Source of the DNA: Scatomorpha sp964535405
GTDB lineage: Bacteria; Bacillota; Clostridia; Oscillospirales; Oscillospiraceae
Assembly: GCA_964535405.1 (NCBI GenBank)
Contig: CAZHUG010000069.1
Coordinates: 1-9,886, forward strand
DNA length: 9,886 nucleotides
Direction of reading: 5' to 3'
Shown here piece after piece: positions 1 through 8,477 of this stretch (positions are counted from its first letter, which is position 1; every line of letters starts with the position of its first letter). The notes beneath the pieces are model-generated. The model was not told where the DNA came from. It did not search any database and saw nothing but the letters and a program-made list of their open reading frames with translations. Made by a program: the position numbers and the translations under genes.

Positions 1-50
1 ATTAACACGTATGTAATGAAATTGGAAGAAGAAACGCGGCTATTACAACA

Positions 51-79
51 TTGCAAACTATGCGGTTTTGTGATAAAAT
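51..79 (+). promoter_or_regulatory. Putative promoter of the dlt-like operon
   Basis: A possible -35 box TTGCAA (51-56, four of six consensus bases) lies 17 bases before a -10 box TAAAAT (74-79, five of six). The -10 is directly preceded by TGA (71-73), which makes it an extended -10 element that can compensate for the weak -35. The predicted start point near position 86 gives a leader of only about 23 bases, which just holds the ribosome binding site. No operator repeat or riboswitch-sized leader is visible inside the window. Only 50 bases upstream are available, so a further upstream promoter cannot be excluded. Confidence 0.5.
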
Positions 80-96
80 TTACTGATTATTATGTT

Positions 97-103
97 AAGG
101 AGG
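97..103 (+). promoter_or_regulatory. Ribosome binding site that fixes the lipoprotein start
   Basis: A full AAGGAGG lies five bases before a GTG codon at 109. It decides the start of the first gene. The reading frame stays open upstream to an ATG at 16, but that start would put about 31 polar residues ahead of the signal peptide, and it lies upstream of the predicted transcription start. Confidence 0.85.
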
Positions 104-108
104 TCGCT

Positions 109-3100
109 GTGAAAAAATACATTTCGCTTATAATTTGCTGCGTACTTCTGCTGGGACTTTTTTCTGGCTGTCAAAAGATCAATTTGCCGTTCATTGACGG
201 CGACGATAATACGATAAAACAAAACCAGCTGTCAGACGCAAATGCCGGCACCGTCTCCGACATCGGCTCGGAGAATCAGCTGCGCGCCGCAGTCCTCTAC
301 GACGGCTCTGCCGTTGGGGGCTACTGGGAGGATACCTATTCACGGCTGGCACAGCCGCTCCTGCTCGGGCTGGAAACCGAGGCTGTCGATATTTCCGGCG
401 ACTACTCGCTTGAGGACTTCGACCTGCTCTACCCCGATGAGAGCATCATGAGCGCCGCAAACGCAAAAACGCTAGAGGGCGATATCGTCGCCTTTGCCGA
501 AAACGGCGGAGGTGTTTTCCTCACGAATGGTTTTTATGACTTCTTCGACAAGAGTTTCCTTGGCGCGAAAAGCTTTCACGAAGTCGCGGACTATCCCTAT
601 TTCATCGACTACCCCGAGGTCGGCGACGATCTGGGCGAGATGCAGGAGATAATCTCCGACTTCTTCACGCTGTATGAGGCGTATTATGATTTTCCGGAGC
701 TTGAGGGTCTTGAGCGCGGCATGAGCATGAAACCCTCCACCGCCATAGCCCTCGCCGTGCGCAGCGGACAGGCTCTGGCGACGATGAACGAATACGGCGA
801 CGGCTATGTTTTCTTTGCATCCGGCCTGCTGCCGAACCCATATTGCATCTCCGGCACCTCGCTGGAGTCTCGCGACAGTGATCAGCAGTACTTTGCCGAC
901 ACCTCCATGAGCGCGGCGCGCCTGCTTGAAAACTCCTTCGCGTCCTTCCTGTCAAAGCGCAGCTGGGGCTATTCCGTATACCGCGTTTTCGGCTCCTTCG
1001 GCGCGCCCGCCATGAGCTGGGAGCTGCATTTTGAGGCCATAACCGCCTTTGCCGACGGCTCAGGCATCGAGTTTGCGAAGCTCTGCGAGCAGTATAATCA
1101 GATCCCATCCTACACGCTTATCAGAAGCTCCTACACCTGGTTTTTGCGCGCCGAGAGCATCACGAGCCTTTTGGGCACCAAGGCTGACTCCCTGCGCTTT
1201 ACAATGGATATTGACGAGAGCGCATACTCCTCCGGCACGCATGTTGCAGCCGGAAACAAGTGGCTGACCATGGCCGAAATTGAGAATGCCGGCAGCTATT
1301 TCAGCGATTATCCCGAGTATGATTTCCGCGCTTATCCATACCTCGCCGACCTCGACGGGGACGGCGATATCGATATCCTCTCCGGCTCCTCGGACGGCAA
1401 GCTCAGGCTCTTTCACGGGCTGGGCTATAAAGACAGGCTTTTAACCGCAGAGGCTGTTCTGCTGACTGACATAGACGGCAGGCAGCTGTCCGTTCCCGGC
1501 TATTCCGCGCCCGTGATGGCTGACCTGAACGGCGACGGCTATGCGGATATCCTCTGCGGCGCGGGCGACGGCAAGATTTATCTCTTCTCGGGCGGCGAGG
1601 GGGGTTACACTGCCAACGGCGTGTTTTTGAACACCGGCCTGACCGGTCAGTGCTTCCCCGACCTCGGTGACCTAAACTCCGACGGTCGGCTCGATATCGT
1701 CGTCGGCTCGAACGAGGGGCGCTTGCTCGTCGCATACGGCAACGAGGACGGCAGCTTCGGCAAGTTCTCGGATATTTCCGTCTTTGGTGTATCCGGTGAC
1801 TGGCTCGCGCCGCGCATCGTCAAGCTCGACTCCGACCACAACCCCGATATCGCCGTGGGCACCTTTGACGGCTATATCGCCGGGCTTATCTCCGACGGTG
1901 AGGGCGGGTTTTCCTCCGGCGGCTACATTGAACTGGACGAAATGAACTATAAGGGCAACTATTACGCCAAGTTTGGCAACAACTGCGTGCCCTTCTTCGC
2001 CGACATCAACGGCGACGGCATCACAGACCTCGTCTGCGGCAGTCTGGAATACGGCATCGCCTATCCCATCGACAGCCAATATTTCCCGGAAAAACAGGGT
2101 CTGCACGACTCACTGCAATATTTCACAGACCAGGGCTACTATCTCGGCGTTCACTTCTACACCAACGCCTATGCCTCCGCGCAGCGTGAAGACTTTGAGT
2201 TAGCTGCGCATCTGGAGGCCATGCAGAAGGCCTACGGCGTAGGCTACGGGCGCATGGGTGTGAACCAGCACACCTGGTATACGAGCAGTCTTGAGGCAAG
2301 GCAGAGCCTCCTGTCCTCCTGGAGGGCCGGCCTGCTCTGGAACTCCGGCTACGCCCCGGCAAACGACCCCTATCCAGTGCCGCAGGCGAGCGCGCGCAAC
2401 GTCATCTCCCTGCCGTTTTATTTGACAGTTGACGGGGAGAGCACAATCCTGCTGCAAAACTGCTCCACAGTCCTGTATACGGACGAGAGTCTGACGGATA
2501 TCTCCGCCAAGTACGATATGCCCGTCTGCCTGTATTATCACTGCGACTTCACCGTCGGCAACGAGGATAAAACCATCGCGGATATAAAAACTGTCGAGGC
2601 CTTCCGCCGCAAACACGGCTATAACTTCGTCTCCGAGGAGCAGCTCATGCTCGCAAGCGCCGCGGCCTACAACCTCTCGCTCGACGTTTTCGGCGCACAG
2701 AGCGGGCTGTTCGATATTGAGCTTATCGGCACAGGCACGACAAACACCTTGCCCCTCTATTCCGGCAACTACCAAACCTCCTGCGGCGTGAAGCTAAGTC
2801 TGGGTGAGGCGCTCGCGGATAAGACCATCTTGACCGACGCGGATATCTGGCATCGCGACGGCGACAACATCTATGTCGGTCTGAACCGGCCTGTGCGCAT
2901 CTATGAATCCAGCGAATCCGAGCAGACCGGGGCACACATCTCACGCGTGAACCTGCCTGCCTCAGTTTCCACCAGTGAAGGCAGTGCCACCGTCGCCTTC
3001 AAGGTCGGCGGACTAATGCAGGTCACGGTCGACGGCAAGGCCGGCACCACGAGCATCGGCTGGGAGACCGAGGTCATAGACGGTCAGACGATTTTCACGG

Positions 3101-3144
3101 GCTTCGGTGATGCCCTGAACATAGTTATTACCTTTGAGGATTAG
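109..3144 (+). CDS. Large surface lipoprotein with FG-GAP/VCBS repeats and amidotransferase- and deacetylase-like regions
   Basis: This 1011-residue protein starts at GTG 109. A lipoprotein signal peptide (KK, a hydrophobic stretch at 5-18, then FSG before Cys21) predicts a lipid anchor on the outer face of the membrane. Residues about 55-290 resemble the class I glutamine-amidotransferase-like fold found in DUF2194-type proteins (DLLYPDES at 105-112, GGGVFLTNG at 133-141). Five FG-GAP/VCBS calcium-loop repeats follow, with loops starting at residues 414, 472, 521, 572 and 632; the fourth has Lys for the first Asp. Residues about 660-860 look like a NodB-type deacetylase or related barrel, with candidate metal or catalytic residues His682 (GVHFY), His721 (NQHTW) and His811/Asp813 (YYHCDF). 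A beta-rich tail ends the protein. It heads the dlt-like operon, five bases before the ligase gene, so a role in binding or trimming the polymer that is acylated is inferred. The repeats and lipobox are clear. The enzymatic regions are family-level guesses, and activity is unproven. Confidence 0.85.
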   Translation: MKKYISLIICCVLLLGLFSGCQKINLPFIDGDDNTIKQNQLSDANAGTVSDIGSENQLRAAVLYDGSAVGGYWEDTYSRLAQPLLLGLETEAVDISGDYSLEDFDLLYPDESIMSAANAKTLEGDIVAFAENGGGVFLTNGFYDFFDKSFLGAKSFHEVADYPYFIDYPEVGDDLGEMQEIISDFFTLYEAYYDFPELEGLERGMSMKPSTAIALAVRSGQALATMNEYGDGYVFFASGLLPNPYCISGTSLESRDSDQQYFADTSMSAARLLENSFASFLSKRSWGYSVYRVFGSFGAPAMSWELHFEAITAFADGSGIEFAKLCEQYNQIPSYTLIRSSYTWFLRAESITSLLGTKADSLRFTMDIDESAYSSGTHVAAGNKWLTMAEIENAGSYFSDYPEYDFRAYPYLADLDGDGDIDILSGSSDGKLRLFHGLGYKDRLLTAEAVLLTDIDGRQLSVPGYSAPVMADLNGDGYADILCGAGDGKIYLFSGGEGGYTANGVFLNTGLTGQCFPDLGDLNSDGRLDIVVGSNEGRLLVAYGNEDGSFGKFSDISVFGVSGDWLAPRIVKLDSDHNPDIAVGTFDGYIAGLISDGEGGFSSGGYIELDEMNYKGNYYAKFGNNCVPFFADINGDGITDLVCGSLEYGIAYPIDSQYFPEKQGLHDSLQYFTDQGYYLGVHFYTNAYASAQREDFELAAHLEAMQKAYGVGYGRMGVNQHTWYTSSLEARQSLLSSWRAGLLWNSGYAPANDPYPVPQASARNVISLPFYLTVDGESTILLQNCSTVLYTDESLTDISAKYDMPVCLYYHCDFTVGNEDKTIADIKTVEAFRRKHGYNFVSEEQLMLASAAAYNLSLDVFGAQSGLFDIELIGTGTTNTLPLYSGNYQTSCGVKLSLGEALADKTILTDADIWHRDGDNIYVGLNRPVRIYESSESEQTGAHISRVNLPASVSTSEGSATVAFKVGGLMQVTVDGKAGTTSIGWETEVIDGQTIFTGFGDALNIVITFED

Positions 3145-3149
3145 AAAAT

Positions 3150-4670
<1,521 letters not shown>

Positions 4671-4681
4671 GGAGACTGCAC

Positions 4682-4933
4682 ATGGACGAGATAATTGCAG
4701 GGCTGGACGCCTTCATACGCGAGCAGTGCGAGGTTGACGACAGCCCGGACTATTCGCTGGATATAAACCTTTTTGACACAGGCTTCATGGATTCCATGGG
4801 CGCGGTGGAGACAATCATGTTCGCGGAGGAGAGCTTCGGGGTCGAAATTTCACAGCGGGACATAACGCTGTATCCCATGAACACAGTCCGCGAGATTGCC
4901 GCCGTCATCGCCATGAAAAAAGGCATCAGCTGA
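4682..4933 (+). CDS. dltC: DltC-like acyl carrier protein
   Basis: This 83-residue acidic protein has the size of DltC (about 78-81). The phosphopantetheine site is FMDSMGAVE with Ser38, and the DSMG form is typical of DltC, whereas fatty-acid ACP usually reads DSLD. The preceding LFDTG (30-34) also matches the DltC LFDSG signature. The role is to carry the thioester-bound amino acid from the ligase to the membrane transferase. GGAG at 4671-4674 sits directly after the ligase stop, seven bases before this ATG. In classical dlt operons dltC follows dltB; here it follows dltA, so the gene order is permuted. Confidence 0.9.
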   Translation: MDEIIAGLDAFIREQCEVDDSPDYSLDINLFDTGFMDSMGAVETIMFAEESFGVEISQRDITLYPMNTVREIAAVIAMKKGIS

Positions 4934-4936
4934 GGC

Positions 4937-6085
4937 ATGTGGTTTCTCGAAGCTGACATTGCGATAAGATTGCTCACCGCCACAGCCATCTGGGCGGCGG
5001 TGGGCTTTGCCGCGCGCAAAATTGGAAAGCAGGCCGAGGTCAATCACTTTCTCGTCCTGCTCGATGTCCTCATAATCGCCTATGTATCCGAGTGGCTCGC
5101 CGTGTTCTATGCCCTGTACAGCCTGTTAACATGGGCGTTGGGGCGGCTCGTAAGGCGTGCGCGGCGGGGGCGGAAGTTCATTTTTATTCTGAGCTGTTTT
5201 CTCTGCGCTCTGCCGTTTTTCTATGTGCGTGCGCGTGAGGTATTCAGTTTCCTGCCGCTTTTCTTCGCGCTGACCGGCATCGCCTATAACATTTTGAAGG
5301 CGATCGACGGAATTTACTACGTCTATTACACGGAAGAGGACATCCCCCTGCTGACCTACCTGAATTTCATGCTCTTTTTCCCAGTCCTCACAGCGGGACC
5401 CATCCTGCGCTATCGCGATTTTGCGGCCTCCTTCGCCTCTCCCCTGCCGATCACCGGCGAGAGGTTCACGGACTGCTTCAAGCGGCTCATCCGCGGCTAC
5501 TTTAAAAAGGTCGTCGTGCTGGCGCTCGTGAGCATCCTGCTGACACGGCTCACCGACGCCCAGCCGCGAATCTGGATATCCCTGCTCGTCTGTCTTGTGA
5601 GCTATCTTCTGCTCTGGCTCGATATGTCCGGCTACGCCGACATCGCGATCTCACTGGGCGGAATCATGGGCATCGCGGTGCCGGAAAACTTCAAAAAACC
5701 GCTCAAGGCCGCGTCCTTCACGCAGTTTTGGCGAAACTGGCATGTGTCGCTCACCGACTGGATCCGCGAGCACATTTTCGTCGTGCTCAGCGGCAAGCGC
5801 CTGTCGCGAAAGCAGGGCGCGGCGATCGGCTTTGGCACGATGATGATCATGAACCTCTGGCACGGCTTCTCGCTGGTCTTTCTCGCCGACGGACTGCTAA
5901 ACGGCGTGATCCTCGCCGCTGAGAACCTTTTCGGTCTCACGACCGTCAACAAGCGCAAGGTCTCGCGCGGGTATTATATCTTCCGCTGCTGTGCGACGAA
6001 CTTCATCTTCGCCTTCACCACCATTTTCTACACGCTCGACGTCGAGGCGCTCCTTAGGGTGCTCCGCGGCTTCGTGAGCTTGTGA
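4937..6085 (+). CDS. dltB: DltB-like MBOAT family membrane acyltransferase
   Basis: This 382-residue, strongly hydrophobic protein has multiple membrane segments and the MBOAT signature. FWRNWHVSLTDWI carries His269 and NLWHG carries His309. These correspond to the two conserved histidines of DltB (His289 and His336 in Streptococcus thermophilus), with His309 the likely catalytic one at the base of the membrane funnel. GPILRYRDF near residue 155 is another typical DltB segment. In the known pathway DltB takes the aminoacyl group from the DltC arm on the cytoplasmic side and passes it outward to DltX. The start is three bases after the carrier stop with no well-spaced ribosome binding site, so translational coupling to the carrier gene is likely. 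It is slightly shorter than typical DltB (about 400). Alginate O-acetylase (AlgI) and PatA-like MBOATs share the fold, but the adjacent ligase and carrier favour DltB. Confidence 0.92.
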   Translation: MWFLEADIAIRLLTATAIWAAVGFAARKIGKQAEVNHFLVLLDVLIIAYVSEWLAVFYALYSLLTWALGRLVRRARRGRKFIFILSCFLCALPFFYVRAREVFSFLPLFFALTGIAYNILKAIDGIYYVYYTEEDIPLLTYLNFMLFFPVLTAGPILRYRDFAASFASPLPITGERFTDCFKRLIRGYFKKVVVLALVSILLTRLTDAQPRIWISLLVCLVSYLLLWLDMSGYADIAISLGGIMGIAVPENFKKPLKAASFTQFWRNWHVSLTDWIREHIFVVLSGKRLSRKQGAAIGFGTMMIMNLWHGFSLVFLADGLLNGVILAAENLFGLTTVNKRKVSRGYYIFRCCATNFIFAFTTIFYTLDVEALLRVLRGFVSL

Positions 6086-6092
6086 GGGAGGG
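6086..6092 (+). promoter_or_regulatory. Ribosome binding site of the DltD-like gene
   Basis: GGGAGGG directly follows the dltB-like TGA stop and sits six bases before the ATG at 6099. It supports that start and continuous translation down the operon. Confidence 0.8.
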
Positions 6093-6098
6093 CTTGAG

Positions 6099-6986
6099 AT
6101 GAAAAATAAAAACTTCTTTAAAAAGGGCGGCTTCGTCGCCGCTGTCATCGTTTTATTCATCGTGCTCGACCTTCTTTTTGCGGCCTCCGGCTGGGTTCAG
6201 AACTCGGGCTTCTTCTGGCTGAACGATTTTGAGATTACCCGCCGCGACCATCCCGAGGAAGTCTGGGATCGCGTGATCTTCGGCTCCTCCGAGCTCGTCT
6301 CCGGCTACCGCGAGGATTTGACCACGGCGGATTATGTAAACCTCGGCATGGACTACGGGGTAATTACAGACCTTGTCAAAATGCTCGAGGACGGGGACAT
6401 CAAGGTCGGACACGAGCTCGTGCTCGCGCTCAACTGGTGCGCGCTGTGCGACACGCTGGACACAAACCCGACCTACGTCTGGCACCGCCGGTGGTATGAG
6501 CCGTATTTTTGGTTCCAGCGCGACCGGCTGGCGGAATTTGTGAGCGACAACTGGAGGGCCGTCCTGCGCGACGGCGAGTTGCGGCGGCGCACATATCTCA
6601 CGCAGACGAAAGCGTTTTACTACGGCTGGATGACCGAAGATGAATTGTCGCAGCGCATGGATACGCTGCACGAGCGCTTCTGGGCGCAGGGCGTCGGCGG
6701 CTACGAGAAAAACCTCGAGGCGCTGGGCGAAATTTTCGACTTCTGCGCGGAGAACGGCATACGCCTGCGTGCGCTCTGGCTGCCGGAAAATCAGGCGCTT
6801 GCGGAGGATGCGACAAACGCTGAGCTTCGTGTCCTCGCGCGGGAGCGCTGTGAGGCGGCGGGCATTGAGTTTTACGACATGACTACAATGCTGTCGGATG
6901 AGTGTTTTTACGACACGGGGCACATAAACTACGACTACGGTGCGGTGATTTTTACGGAGGTGCTGGACAGATGGCTGCTCTCATAA
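6099..6986 (+). CDS. dltD: DltD-like membrane-anchored SGNH-fold protein, short form
   Basis: This 295-residue protein has a single N-terminal membrane segment (about 11-30) after a Lys-rich cytoplasmic start, so the rest should lie outside the membrane. FGSSEL (61-66) is the DltD nucleophile block, with Ser64 aligning with the GDSx serine. YDTGH supplies the Asp272/His275 DxxH block near the C-terminus, so the catalytic triad is intact. DltD is thought to transfer the D-alanyl group from DltX onto the extracellular polymer, or to hydrolyse it. Usual DltD is about 390-425 residues, so this form lacks roughly 100 residues, although both end motifs are present. The last 16 bases overlap the DltX-like gene. 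Beyond the two motifs, similarity to classical DltD appears limited; another SGNH acyltransferase of an MBOAT pair (AlgX/AlgJ or PatB type) is the main alternative. Confidence 0.85.
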   Translation: MKNKNFFKKGGFVAAVIVLFIVLDLLFAASGWVQNSGFFWLNDFEITRRDHPEEVWDRVIFGSSELVSGYREDLTTADYVNLGMDYGVITDLVKMLEDGDIKVGHELVLALNWCALCDTLDTNPTYVWHRRWYEPYFWFQRDRLAEFVSDNWRAVLRDGELRRRTYLTQTKAFYYGWMTEDELSQRMDTLHERFWAQGVGGYEKNLEALGEIFDFCAENGIRLRALWLPENQALAEDATNAELRVLARERCEAAGIEFYDMTTMLSDECFYDTGHINYDYGAVIFTEVLDRWLLS

Positions 6987-7114
6987 GCTGGATAAAAAAC
7001 CTGCCCGACACGACGGCGGGAAGGGCGATCTCCGTCGTCGCCTACGCGATTATGCTGATTTTAGTGCTGGTGTTTTTCACCGGACACGGCTCGTTCATCT
7101 ACGAGGGATTCTAG
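6971..7114 (+). CDS. dltX: DltX-like single-pass membrane peptide with C-terminal FIYEGF
   Basis: This 47-residue protein has one membrane segment (about 19-37) and ends in FIYEGF. DltX proteins are about 47 residues, single-pass, and end in a conserved FxYxxF-type hexapeptide (FIYNEF in Staphylococcus). Its Tyr is reported to carry the D-alanyl group between DltB and DltD; the equivalent here is Tyr44. I choose the ATG at 6971 because GGAGG lies at 6956-6960, ten bases upstream, and because it gives the family length. The open frame extends further upstream (to an ATG at 6902), but that part is only the shifted frame of the dltD-like gene. It overlaps that gene by 16 bases, so coupled translation is likely. 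DltX normally opens the operon; here it closes it. It is followed closely by the terminator. Confidence 0.85.
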   Translation: MAALISWIKNLPDTTAGRAISVVAYAIMLILVLVFFTGHGSFIYEGF

Positions 7115-7129
7115 GTATTATTAAATATT

Positions 7130-7165
7130 AAAAGAGCACTGCAGATAAACTGCAGTGCTCTTTTT
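7130..7165. terminator. Bidirectional intrinsic terminator between the dlt-like operon and ilvA
   Basis: A perfect 15-base-pair stem (7130-7144 with 7150-7164) flanks a five-base ATAAA loop. Read on the plus strand, the stem ends in TTTTT and terminates the dlt-like operon. Read on the minus strand it ends in TTTTAATATT and lies five bases after the ilvA stop, so it serves both convergent units. Confidence 0.93.
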
Positions 7166-7170
7166 GATGC

Positions 7171-8379
7171 TTATTCTATTACCGCCTCGTAGCCCTCGCA
7201 CTCGAGGGTTGTCACGAGTGCCTTGCCGTGAGCCTGACCGCCCACCTCGCAGGTGATGTGGACAAGAATCTCGCTCGGCAGCAGCGTGTGGCACATTCTG
7301 TCGTGCTCTATTGTCATGATGTTCGCGCCGCTTGCGGAGACAACATTGAGCAGCCGCGTCAAGCTGCCCGGTGAATCCGGCAGGCGCGTTCTGAACTTCA
7401 GTCTGCGGTGGCGCGAGACCAGCCCCTGCTCGATCACCCTGTGTATAAAGCTCATATCAATATTGCCGCCCGAAAGCAGGCAGACGGTTTTTTTGTCCGC
7501 GACATCGAGCTTGCCGGAAAGCACAGCGGCAAGCGGTGCCGCACCCGATGGCTCCACAATCTGCTTGTCGCGCTCCATAAGCAGCAGGATAGCGGCGGAA
7601 ATCTCGTTATCGCTCACCGTGACGACGTCATCGGCGTACTTCATGATCTCGACCACCGTGCTCTCGCCGGGGTTTTTGACGGCGATGCCGTCGGCAATCG
7701 TGGACACGCGCTCGGTCTGCACATGCCTGTGCTCTTGAAAGCTTTTATACACCGCATTGGCCCCCGCCGCCTGCACGCCGACGACGCGCACGCGGGGATT
7801 GACCTGCTTTATGCAGGCCGCGACACCGGCAAGAAGGCCACCTCCGCCAACAGGCACGACCACCGTGTCAACCGTCGGCAGCTGCTTTAGTATCTCCAGC
7901 CCGACAGTGCCCTGCCCCGCCATGACCTCGTAATCATCAAAGGGGTGCAGGAAGGTTGCGCCCTCCTCCTGACAAATCTGCATGGCTCTGTCATAAGCGT
8001 CGTCATAGCACTCACCGCAGAGCACCACCCGCGCGCCGTAGCCCTCAGTCGCCTGAACCTTCGCAATCGGCGTGGACTTCGGCATGACTATCGTCGCGGG
8101 AATGCCCTTCATGTGCGAGGCATACGCCACGCCCTGGGCGTGGTTTCCCGCAGAGGCGGCGACAACGCTTTTTACCTCGCCGCGCTCGCACAGGGCCGCG
8201 ATCTTGTTGCCCGCACCGCGCAGCTTAAACGAGCCGGTCTTTTGCCGGTTTTCGTATTTAAGCCAAACCTCGCCCTTTACCATATCGGAAAAAGTCGTGC
8301 TGCAGCCCAGCTCCGTTTCGTGCACCATCCCGTCCAGCCGCTTCGCGGCACGCTCAAAATCTCGCAGAGTAAGTTCCAT
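7171..8379 (-). CDS. ilvA: Threonine ammonia-lyase (threonine dehydratase) with C-terminal ACT domain
   Basis: This 402-residue cytoplasmic enzyme converts threonine to 2-oxobutanoate and ammonia using pyridoxal phosphate, the first step toward isoleucine. GSFKLRGA carries the cofactor lysine Lys52, AGNHAQGVAYA is the substrate-side loop, GGGGLLAG holds the cofactor phosphate, and SGGNID closes the fold II catalytic domain. The last 75 or so residues (RLPDSPGSLTRLL onward) form a single ACT domain, as in the medium-length family of about 380-405 residues. The ACT domain suggests allosteric control by an amino acid. The start is the ATG at 8377-8379, with GAGGAG eight bases upstream. A longer start at 8406 is ruled out because it lies upstream of the transcription start predicted from the promoter. 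The medium form includes both biosynthetic and catabolic (TdcB-like) enzymes, so the physiological role is not certain, and some family members also act on serine. Confidence 0.94.
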   Translation of the reverse strand: MELTLRDFERAAKRLDGMVHETELGCSTTFSDMVKGEVWLKYENRQKTGSFKLRGAGNKIAALCERGEVKSVVAASAGNHAQGVAYASHMKGIPATIVMPKSTPIAKVQATEGYGARVVLCGECYDDAYDRAMQICQEEGATFLHPFDDYEVMAGQGTVGLEILKQLPTVDTVVVPVGGGGLLAGVAACIKQVNPRVRVVGVQAAGANAVYKSFQEHRHVQTERVSTIADGIAVKNPGESTVVEIMKYADDVVTVSDNEISAAILLLMERDKQIVEPSGAAPLAAVLSGKLDVADKKTVCLLSGGNIDMSFIHRVIEQGLVSRHRRLKFRTRLPDSPGSLTRLLNVVSASGANIMTIEHDRMCHTLLPSEILVHITCEVGGQAHGKALVTTLECEGYEAVIE

Positions 8380-8387
8380 ATCGGCAG

Positions 8388-8393
8388 CTCCTC
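8388..8393 (-). promoter_or_regulatory. Ribosome binding site that fixes the ilvA start
   Basis: On the minus strand GAGGAG lies eight bases before the ATG at 8377-8379. It separates the 402-residue product from a nine-residue-longer alternative that has no such site. Confidence 0.82.
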
Positions 8394-8410
8394 GTATAAT
8401 TCTCACTATT

Positions 8411-8438
8411 ATTATACGTTAGAATCTGCTCGTGTCAA
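8411..8438 (-). promoter_or_regulatory. Consensus sigma-A-type promoter of ilvA
   Basis: On the minus strand a perfect TTGACA (8433-8438) and a perfect TATAAT (8411-8416) are separated by 16 bases. The predicted start near 8404 leaves a leader of about 25 bases before the ilvA ATG. That is too short for a T-box or an attenuator, so control must act at this promoter or on the enzyme itself. Confidence 0.88.
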
Positions 8439-8459
8439 CAATACAAAATGAATATTTTC

Positions 8460-8476
8460 GTCCACGACTCGCGGAC
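8460..8476 (-). terminator. Weak possible terminator hairpin after valS
   Basis: One base past the valS stop, GTCCGCG and CGTGGAC can pair around a three-base AGT loop (seven pairs, one of them G-T). The following GAAAATATTCATTTTG is AT-rich but lacks a continuous T run, so termination may be leaky or absent. Confidence 0.35.
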
Positions 8477-8477
8477 A

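Noticed and set aside
16..108. In-frame extension of the lipoprotein to an ATG at 16
   Set aside because: It would bury the signal peptide behind 31 polar residues, lacks a good ribosome binding site and starts upstream of the predicted promoter. GTG 109 has an ideal AAGGAGG.
92..112. Six-codon mini-ORF (ATG 92 to TGA 112) overlapping the lipoprotein start, possibly a leader peptide
   Set aside because: It has no ribosome binding site of its own, and its codons simply run through the lipoprotein's AAGGAGG. Probably chance.
1336..2045. Repeated GACGGCGACGG-like DNA as a possible nucleotide repeat array
   Set aside because: The similarity comes from repeated codons for the Asp/Asn-Gly calcium loops of the FG-GAP repeats. 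The spacing is irregular (49-60 codons) and the DNA between diverges, so it is a protein repeat.
2200..2775. 191-codon open frame on the minus strand inside the lipoprotein gene
   Set aside because: It mirrors the coding frame of a well-supported gene, with no start context or known motif.
6153..6923. 256-codon open frame on the minus strand opposite the dltD-like gene
   Set aside because: It is antisense to a gene with intact catalytic motifs and shows no recognisable domain. Long antisense frames are expected in GC-rich coding DNA.
7408..8451. Two plus-strand open frames of about 160 codons (starting at 7408 and 7945) opposite ilvA
   Set aside because: They are antisense to a clearly conserved enzyme, and their composition is the reverse complement of its conserved motifs.
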